Below, in pieces: positions 57,461 through 64,000 of a stretch of 64,000 nucleotides of DNA. The stretch is from Cyathus striatus (Eukaryota > Basidiomycota > Agaricomycetes > Agaricales > Nidulariaceae). The stretch covers positions 5,208,001 through 5,272,000 of the forward strand of contig JAOVFP010000008.1 of assembly GCA_025738555.1 (NCBI GenBank), written 5' to 3'. Position 1 is the stretch's first letter; every line of letters starts with the position of its first letter. Under the pieces are notes generated by a model, which saw only the letters and a program-made list of their open reading frames with translations, was not told the DNA's origin and did no database searches. Both the position numbers and the translations under genes were made by a program.

Positions 57461-59993
57461 TGATACCAACCAGCAAAGATCTTCTCGGTTGGCTCCCAAA
57501 ACACAGAATCGCGATGGCGGCGGCAAATCTACACCAGTTGCACAGATACCTGCGTCTCCAGCACCACTGCCCCAGCCTATCTTCAAAACTCGGATGAGAG
57601 GTGGTCACAATAAGGTCAGCAAGGGTCCCAAGTGTGATACTTTGAAGAAGGAATCATCCCGAATGTTTGCCAAACGTATGCGTGGCCATTTTGTGCTTAA
57701 AGGTCCTAAGGAGAAAACGGAGGGCGAGAACATTGAAAGTACAATGAATCTGCCAGCAGTCCCAATTGTATCACATGACGAGGGGATTAGTCATGTGCAA
57801 ACAACAAACAATGCGACCGCTTCTGAGCCTAACATCACACAACAGTCCATGGACACTCTGCTTGAGGACACCTTAGCTGAGCGTGATTCCTTCGATTACT
57901 CTTCATTTATGGATGCACTCAATGGTGACAACAGCATTGATCTTTTGGAAGGTATCCGTAACAAGTATGAAACAGATCCCACCTTCAAAGCTATACTAAA
58001 CAATCCTAAAGGTCACAAGAACTTTGAAATTACTCCTGATGGATTGATTTATATGTTAGGTGATACATCCAGACGCATACTCTGTATCCCTCACATTCTG
58101 ATCAATGGACGAAATGCTCGTGAAATTATTATATCCGAAGCTCATTCATTACTGGCTCATTTAGGTCCTGTCAAGACCCTTTCCTACCTCCGTGATCTCG
58201 TCTGGTGGAAAGAGTTAGTGTCTGACACTAAGCGATATTGTGACAGCTGCTCGACTTGCAAGCGCAGCAAACCCAATAATCACAAACCCTATGGACTACT
58301 CAACCCACTCCCCGTACCATCACAACCATGGGATTCTATTGGGGTTGATTTTGTTGGTCCACTACCGGAGTCTGAAAATAGGGACGGTTCATTTGACTCT
58401 ATCACTGTCGTGATATGTTTGCTCACTGGAATGGTTCATTTAATTCCTAGTCGCACCAACTACACAGCTAAACAAGTAGCTGAACTAATGTTTGAATCCG
58501 TGTACAAGCATCACGGCATACCACGTAACATAGTAAGTGATCGCGATGTTCTTTTCACAAGTCTTTTCTGGCGCCACTTGCACCAGCTTCTAGGATCAAA
58601 ACTGAAAATGTCAAGCGCATACCACCCACAGACAGATGGTTCCACAGAACGCGCAAACCGGACAATAACTCAAATGCTACGCCAGTGCGTTAACGAGACT
58701 CAGAAGGATTGGGTAGCTAAACTACCAGCTATCGAGTTTGCAGTCAACTCCGCTCGGTCTGAGAGTACTGGGTATGCGCCATTCTTTCTAAACACTGGCC
58801 GAATGCCCAGATCGATGATATGGAATTCGGCCCCAAAGGACGAATATCCTTCCGTTCGCAACTTCGCACTCCAGCGCAAACTTGTTCTCATCGCAGCCCA
58901 TGATAGCGTAATCGCCGCGAGAGTCAAACAAACACGAGACGCTAACCGTCATCGTCGCACAGCTCCTTTTGTCAACGGCGACCTTGTATATGTTTCTTCT
59001 AAAAACATTAAATTCCCGAAAGGACTAGCGCGTAAGCTCCTGCCAAAGTACATCAGACCTTACAAAATTGTCTTTGACTTCAAGAACGAATCATTCCGTA
59101 TTGATCTACCTTCACACCTGAAGCGCTGCGGGATACACGATGTTTTTCACGCTTCATTACTACGACCACATATTCCAAATGACGATCGCCTATTCCCTGG
59201 ATGCCACGATATGCAACTCGGTACAATTGAGGACTCGGACGGAGAATGGGCTATTGAATCAATTCTCAGCCATTCTGGTTCCAAGACGGATGCTATCTTT
59301 GAGGTCAAATGGAAGGCTGGAGATATTACCTGGCTACCATACTACCAAATATCTCATCTCAATGCTGTGCACGATTATCTTGATCTCGTTGGAGCCACTA
59401 ACATTTCCAAATTGACTAAAGGGACAGGTAAACCTCCTCAGGACGACAAGCAAGTCTATGTCGACGAAAATGACACCTTTGTCGGCTCTCTGGAAATCCT
59501 TTCCTATATAAAGTCTCCTTGTATCCCCACATTATGGTTGACCAGCTTGTTTTACAGCATTCTCTCTCTCATTTATTACCTATATTCAACTCTAGCCACT
59601 CTTTTCTGCTATTTTAAACCAATGGACGCGCCACCTAATCATCGTTTTCACAGACACATTCGTCATCCTTTCATAACCACAGAGGAGGATCAGAAAATTG
59701 TTATGAACAACCCAGCCGATGAAGCTACACTGGCTTTCACTTGCAGTCTCGCTCAAGTCGACGAGTACATCAACTATGATTGTCATCTTCGTGAACACAA
59801 TCCTTCAAATGGACCTGGAGGATATTCAGAATTCATCGATATCTTTAATAGAGGCGTCCCTGGTGAAGACCGCTTCACTGAGTATGACAACGTCATGGAG
59901 TGCTATCGCATCCCTAGTGGATGTGTTCTACCTCAGTTTTTCTTTTTTGTCTTCGCGCACCACCTAACCAACCCGTCAATTCTTCGCGTTTGA
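57423..59993 (+). CDS. Retrotransposon integrase with chromodomain-like C-terminus
   Basis: A single open frame of 856 codons in a different frame from the RNase H. A linker is followed by the H2C2 zinc-binding part (HSLLAHLGPVKT..., CDSCSTCKRSK). The DDE core has Asp in GVDFVGPLP, Asp in NIVSDRDVLF and Glu in GSTERANRT. A GPY/F-like region and a chromo-like segment follow (EWAIESILSHSG, FEVKWKAGDITWLPY). About 200 further residues with two hydrophobic stretches (near 59520-59610) and acidic regions follow the chromodomain, unusual for the family. The frame is intact, so this part has decayed least. The 5' start is arbitrary. Confidence 0.9.
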   Translation: MCKPELPFPCPVDDTNQQRSSRLAPKTQNRDGGGKSTPVAQIPASPAPLPQPIFKTRMRGGHNKVSKGPKCDTLKKESSRMFAKRMRGHFVLKGPKEKTEGENIESTMNLPAVPIVSHDEGISHVQTTNNATASEPNITQQSMDTLLEDTLAERDSFDYSSFMDALNGDNSIDLLEGIRNKYETDPTFKAILNNPKGHKNFEITPDGLIYMLGDTSRRILCIPHILINGRNAREIIISEAHSLLAHLGPVKTLSYLRDLVWWKELVSDTKRYCDSCSTCKRSKPNNHKPYGLLNPLPVPSQPWDSIGVDFVGPLPESENRDGSFDSITVVICLLTGMVHLIPSRTNYTAKQVAELMFESVYKHHGIPRNIVSDRDVLFTSLFWRHLHQLLGSKLKMSSAYHPQTDGSTERANRTITQMLRQCVNETQKDWVAKLPAIEFAVNSARSESTGYAPFFLNTGRMPRSMIWNSAPKDEYPSVRNFALQRKLVLIAAHDSVIAARVKQTRDANRHRRTAPFVNGDLVYVSSKNIKFPKGLARKLLPKYIRPYKIVFDFKNESFRIDLPSHLKRCGIHDVFHASLLRPHIPNDDRLFPGCHDMQLGTIEDSDGEWAIESILSHSGSKTDAIFEVKWKAGDITWLPYYQISHLNAVHDYLDLVGATNISKLTKGTGKPPQDDKQVYVDENDTFVGSLEILSYIKSPCIPTLWLTSLFYSILSLIYYLYSTLATLFCYFKPMDAPPNHRFHRHIRHPFITTEEDQKIVMNNPADEATLAFTCSLAQVDEYINYDCHLREHNPSNGPGGYSEFIDIFNRGVPGEDRFTEYDNVMECYRIPSGCVLPQFFFFVFAHHLTNPSILRV

Positions 59994-60487
59994 TGCCGGG
60001 AGCTAGTTCCATGGATGAAATGACTCTGCTCCTCTCGGACCGCTATCAGCAGGCCCGTATCATGCGAATGGCATTAGGTTCAGCTGAAAGGCTTGAACAC
60101 AATCAAGCTTTCCATTGGCGCAAGGCAAACAACGTTACCATGGGTAAAGAGAACCGACCCCACGGATATAAACCCAAGAACTTAAAGAAGACCCAATCTC
60201 CCCGCGCTCATCCCCCCACTAATCCTATCCCACCTCGTCGCACTGGTCCTGTCTTCAATTTCCACCCTGTCGCCTCCTCTTCCACACTCACTGGTACTCG
60301 CTCACTTCATGCTCTGACCCCCGTCGCTCTCTCCAATGTCAATACCCCCACCTCGGCACCAACTCCTTCCAGCTCTACCTCGGCATCTACCACAACCGTT
60401 CCCACTAAACCCTCGACTTCTACCACCTCAGATGAATACCTTCTCACTGCTGACTACGAAATGGCATCGGATCAAGACAAATTGTAG
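59993..60487 (+). CDS. Small ORF after pol, start overlapping the pol stop (TGATG)
   Basis: 164 codons from ATG 59993, whose A is the last base of the integrase stop TGA (59991-59993). The N-terminal half has a charged helix (MDEMTLLLSDRYQQARIMRM) and the rest is Pro/Ser/Thr-rich. I recognise no domain. The frame opens earlier (59921), so a frameshift fusion to pol is an alternative to re-initiation. Confidence 0.5.
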   Translation: MPGASSMDEMTLLLSDRYQQARIMRMALGSAERLEHNQAFHWRKANNVTMGKENRPHGYKPKNLKKTQSPRAHPPTNPIPPRRTGPVFNFHPVASSSTLTGTRSLHALTPVALSNVNTPTSAPTPSSSTSASTTTVPTKPSTSTTSDEYLLTADYEMASDQDKL

Positions 60488-60504
60488 GATTATGATTCAA
60501 AATC

Positions 60505-60517
60505 CTAGGAGGGCGGA
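60505..60517 (+). other. Polypurine tract
   Basis: AGGAGGGCGGA lies directly before the TGTAACAC start of the right LTR, where plus-strand priming takes place in this class. Confidence 0.7.
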
Positions 60518-60882
60518 TGTAACACTCCGGACTCTGTCCGTCACACATATACCCTTACTGTATATTCTTTGGTCATCTCTTTCTATCTCACCCGAGTCAC
60601 TCCTTTAGTTTACCTTTGGTTTCCGTATTCCATTATCTCTGCCAACTAAAGTCACTCCTTACCTATGTTTCACCTATGTCTTACTTCTAGCCTGACAGAT
60701 AGTTATCATATTTCCTCTCTACTTTACCCATATCTCTAGTGTATCTGTCAGCCCACTTCGTATATAAAGACTGTACTGTAGAACTACTTCGATAGAGAAT
60801 CTAGTTTTTAAAACAGTGATTCAAACGCTCGATTAAACTTCAATCTCTCTCGTGTGAACAAAGACATCTAGCCTTTGTCACA
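60518..60882 (+). repeat. Right LTR of the Ty3/gypsy element
   Basis: It begins TGTAACACTC and ends TTTGTCACA, so it has the TG...CA ends of an LTR (365 bp). It matches the left LTR over the last 340 bases with few differences, most of them CpG versus TpG or CpA. Confidence 0.88.
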
Positions 60883-61609
60883 CGCGCCCTCACGTGCCAA
60901 AAAGCGTGATCTCGTTCCCAGGATAGGCAGACCGGCCCTCCGGTCTATATGAAAAGTTGCCCTTTCATCCAATCTTTAATCAAAGCACGATGCTCTACAT
61001 TCAGTGGCAAGGAATATAAATCTGAGTAAGTAATTGCTACTTTTCATATTGCCTGGCAGGGACATATGTATTACACCCCGTCATATTCGGCGTCCGAGCC
61101 CGTGCTTGTCACTAGCTTGTCACTACGTAGGCATACTTATACTTATACAACTCGTACTAAGTAAGTATACAACTCCCAAGAAGTACATAAGTAGTAAGTA
61201 CTACTAATAAGTTACTTGGTACTTATTGAAGTAGCTCGCAAAGTTGGCATCTCATTAGAACGTATTTGCACCACTTGAAGTGAGCTTTCACTAAACTTTA
61301 TAAGGGAATTTGGAGCAAAATATTCCCTGTTTAGGAAGGTAATTTCGCTCAAAGTTCGCTGAAAGTCGTTTGCAAATACGCTCTATTATTGGCTCGGGAC
61401 TCGGAAAGGCCAAATTAGCTGCATCAATTACTTACTTTCGCACGCAAAGTCTCCGTTGAAAGTCTAAGTGAGTCGTTCTTATCCGGTGTTGCGGTTGTAC
61501 CGCACTGCCATGTGTTTCATCAATCCATTTAAATACTTGCAATGAAGTTCAACTGTCTCGTCTTATTTTCTCAAAATCATTACTTACCACCGATACTTAT
61601 TCGAGTGTC
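60883..61609. other. Gene-free region with TACTTA-type low complexity
   Basis: The first 85 bases are an inverted relative of 50458-50540. Around 61130-61240 runs a low-complexity stretch of TACTTA/AAGTAC words. The upstream region of the next gene follows. Confidence 0.5.
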
Positions 61610-63558
61610 ATGGACCTGGAGCTAAAGACCTTGCTCTTACACATGAACTTGAATATTCACGCCAATTATGGTGCAGTTTTCATTGGAAGTTCTTTGTCTT
61701 TCTTGTAAGTAATAACTTTCGTTATAACATAATCGATTCACATGCATCATCGTTGCTAAATATGACTCAGTTTTTATGGGATAATTTGCTGCCAAGTTTC
61801 ATCGTATTTCTCCTCGTATCCAAAGGACAATATCTGGATGAAAAGCCTGGTATGTTGTGGCTTATGTATGGTCTCCTGAAATTGTAAACATTCTTGTAGG
61901 TAGGAATAGTGACACTAGTACGGTCCTTATCATATTCTGTACTCGGATTTCATTATAATGACTCGAAAACAGTCGGAAACGGTAAATGCTTGCTTACTGG
62001 TTCCTGCTATGTGGCATTACATTATACGACGTGGGTTTGGATCGGTGGATCGTACAATTTTTTTTTTATGTGATGACTGGTGTGCTTCTCGAAGAACTTT
62101 CATAGTATTGAATACACTAACATATTCTTAGGTCGATAGTGGTAAGTTATCGAGCATCATAGACTTATGGTTTCATCTTGAATCAATGGCATACTCAAAA
62201 CTGTAACAGCGTCTGGGAGTTCCAAGTGTACGTGGTACTGCAACATCTCTGGAGCAATTTTTGATGTTTATCATGATCATTTCATTTGAAAAGGAATTAA
62301 CTTGCTTACTAGTAGAGTGGTATAGTGCGTGTTTCCAATATGCAATCTATGAACTAATTTACACCATGCAGCTTTTTCCAATGGCGTGTGCTACAGCGTA
62401 GGGCGATTTTACTTAGTACATCAGTCATGAGCCCTCATTATTTATTTACCAGTGCTATCCAAGAAGAAACTTGTTCTCTTTTCAGTAAGGGTTTAATTGA
62501 TGATTATAATTGGTCCACTGGTAATTTTTTCATTACTTATCAGCTCATACCACTCTTAGTTGGTTGGGGTATGTATCTTTGATTCTCTGTAAATGATCTT
62601 CCCTAATACTTCATACAATCGATCTCAGGATTCAACTTTGGTGAAGATGAAAGCCTTTTGGATTGGGAAATCTACTGACTTCCGTTCTGATCTTATGGAA
62701 GTATTTGCGAATGGAATGTAAGTTTCTTTCTCGTGCTTGTTATTTATGCGTTAACTGTGTGATCTAGAGTAAGAGAAAAATGCTACCCGGCCCTCTCAAA
62801 ATATGCTGTACGTGGTAACTTGGAAGTATTGCCTTTCAAAAATATCATTTTATGACATCTAATTCAGGCTTGGATGTATTCCGCCTACATTATCCGTATT
62901 ATCTCAGATGGAATTATCGTTGGGATGATGTGTTACCAGCTTTATAAACGACGTTCACAGGCATCACAGTTGTAAGTAGAGTTCAAATTTTAATGATAAG
63001 GGCGACATAACCGCGACATATAGTTCCAATACATTGCGCTTGATTCGGACACTTATAGTGTGGACAGTTGTGAGTGGCTTTCTCATGTGGTATGTAGTAC
63101 TCCGATCCCCTTCGCATTCAATCTAAAATTTATATCATCCCTTCAGGTGTTCTGCTGTGGGTTATATTATTGCGGTATTTGATCTTTCTCTCTTCTCTAA
63201 GCTTGCTTAATTTACACAAGAACAGTATACACTATTAACAGCTAGCAGGTTGATGCCAATCGCAATTTATTTTGTTCGTGCAAGAAGTAAGTGAAGCATA
63301 CCACATTTTCAACTATGTTTGAATTGGATTGTCATATGGGAAGTACATGCAAATACCATGCTAGCAATGTTCGTCTCTGGTATTATATGTATCAGAAGGC
63401 CTACCAGTTACTAAAATTAACACAGAATTAATCATCGAGATCACTTTCGCGGAATAGCAAATGAAACGATATCATTGAATAGTATTACGATGCATGGGCA
63501 GGGATCATCTTCTATCAATCTGGATAAGGTGCTACCTGAATCAATATTGAACCTTTAG
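61610..63558 (+). CDS. DUF6534-like multi-spanning membrane protein (divergent, possibly a pseudogene)
   Basis: Family order is recognisable through many short introns. The first exon (from ATG 61610) ends ANYGAVFIGSSLSFL. The next gives FYGIICCQVSSYF and YPKDNIWMKSL. Later come TMs around YSAYIIRIISDGIIVG, CYQLYKRRSQ, NTLRLIRTLIVWTVVSG, AVGYIIA and AIYFVRAR, then the family C-terminus HANTMLAM...LNHRDHFRG and a Ser-rich tail to TAG at 63558. These seven-pass proteins are abundant in Agaricomycetes and of unknown function. The central part (about 62030-62800) is hard to read, with extra poly-T and unclear splice sites, so the copy may be decayed. Exon borders are not all resolved. Confidence 0.55.
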
Positions 63559-64000
63559 CCTGCGAAGACTAATCAATACCAAGGAAAATCCTGTTCACAG
63601 CCATCCAATAGAACTGGATGATATAGTTGATACCACGCGGTAGGCACAAGTTGCAATTCTGCTGTGATAATACTTATTTAAGTGTTCCAGCTTCTCGCGC
63701 CCAACTTCTGAATCCGAAAAGTAGCACTTTCATAGTACATGCGGTCTTCAATCAATGTTCCTTTAATGCCAATTTTCAAGCAGTCTTTACAAGTATTTAT
63801 CTAGATACAAAAATCGGACTTGAAGTTTCCTTCTGCGGAAGTGGCTATCGTCAAATTTGCAAAAAGCAACCAACTCAGCCTACACGGTCACACATGTACT
63901 GGAGTTTGGTGATTAAGAAAGGGAAAAATTTTACACATAGAACGCAAGTCCGACAGCAGCCAATTAAAATTGATCTATCGCTTTCTTGCTTCCTAATCCT
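63559..64000. other. Gene-free window end
   Basis: No ORF or RNA gene is supported. Bases 63677-63725 repeat the 50415-50470 word set. Confidence 0.5.

Larger units (their letters stand above)
50723..60882 (+). mobile_element. Decayed Ty3/gypsy chromovirus-type LTR retrotransposon
   Basis: The two LTRs enclose gag, zinc knuckle, protease, reverse transcriptase, RNase H, integrase and a chromodomain-like C-terminus in the Ty3/gypsy order, all on +. The reading frame is broken by six in-frame TGA codons (52433, 53671, 54145, 54673, 56048, 56579) and several frame changes, so it is not autonomous. A polypurine tract precedes the right LTR. I find no matching 5-bp target duplication outside the LTRs. 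Confidence 0.93.

Noticed and set aside
61130..61240. TACTTA/AAGTAC word cluster as a possible CRISPR-like or regulatory array
   Set aside because: The words are irregular, without constant spacers; it is simple low-complexity DNA in a eukaryotic genome.

Overview
The window is nuclear DNA of a filamentous basidiomycete, most likely an Agaricomycete. Protein-coding genes are cut by many 45-70 base introns with GT...AG ends. The recognisable families are typical of that class: fungal Zn(II)2Cys6 regulators, BTB proteins, a GH128-type cell-wall hydrolase, a DUF6534-like membrane protein and a chromodomain Ty3/gypsy element. I cannot name the species.

Left half (1-33,000). This is an array of five paralogous Zn2Cys6/fungal_trans transcription factors. 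TF1 (1-2956, 5' end outside the window), TF2 (7221-10575), TF3 (12427-15746) and TF4 (24416-27740) lie on + and TF5 (28852-32099) on -. A D-lactate-type 2-hydroxyacid dehydrogenase and a BTB/POZ protein sit between TF1 and TF2. TF3 and TF4 lie in a tandem segmental duplication (unit A about 10545-17371, unit B about 17372-28735). Its inner breakpoint falls in the last codons of TF2. Each unit preserves the empty sites of insertions present in the other, so the insertions can be read almost base by base: a 612 bp MITE in unit A, and in unit B a 1.0 kb MITE, a 445 bp TA-flanked MITE and a 3,737 bp hAT element with a perfect 8 bp target duplication. The four complete TFs share a 15-exon structure with a 6-nucleotide microexon that supplies the third zinc-binding cysteine. 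Three of the five paralogues use a GC donor at one of two homologous intron sites where the others use GT.

Middle (33,000-47,300). These are housekeeping genes: tRNA-Val(AAC), mevalonate diphosphate decarboxylase (-), a CCR4-type deadenylase (+, with an apparent one-base deletion), a GH128-like secreted/anchored glycanase (-) and a mitochondrial-looking alanine aminotransferase (-). They are followed by two adjacent genes that resemble pterin-4a-carbinolamine dehydratase (+). The first carries three tandem repeats made by duplicating an exon set that includes a 102-nt exon, and the second carries one. A second tRNA-Val(AAC) follows on -.

Right part (47,300-64,000). This is repeat-rich: a 680 bp TA-flanked MITE, a broken small membrane-protein gene, a decayed roughly 10 kb Ty3/gypsy chromovirus-type retrotransposon (50.7-60.9 kb), and a divergent DUF6534-like multi-spanning membrane gene or pseudogene. 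The retrotransposon has six in-frame stops, all TGA, and a mutated reverse transcriptase active site. It also carries an unfamiliar three-times-repeated module between the zinc knuckle and the protease, and a small ORF whose ATG overlaps the pol stop.

Exon boundaries were derived by hand from splice consensus, reading frame and comparison among paralogues. No transcript or database evidence was available.
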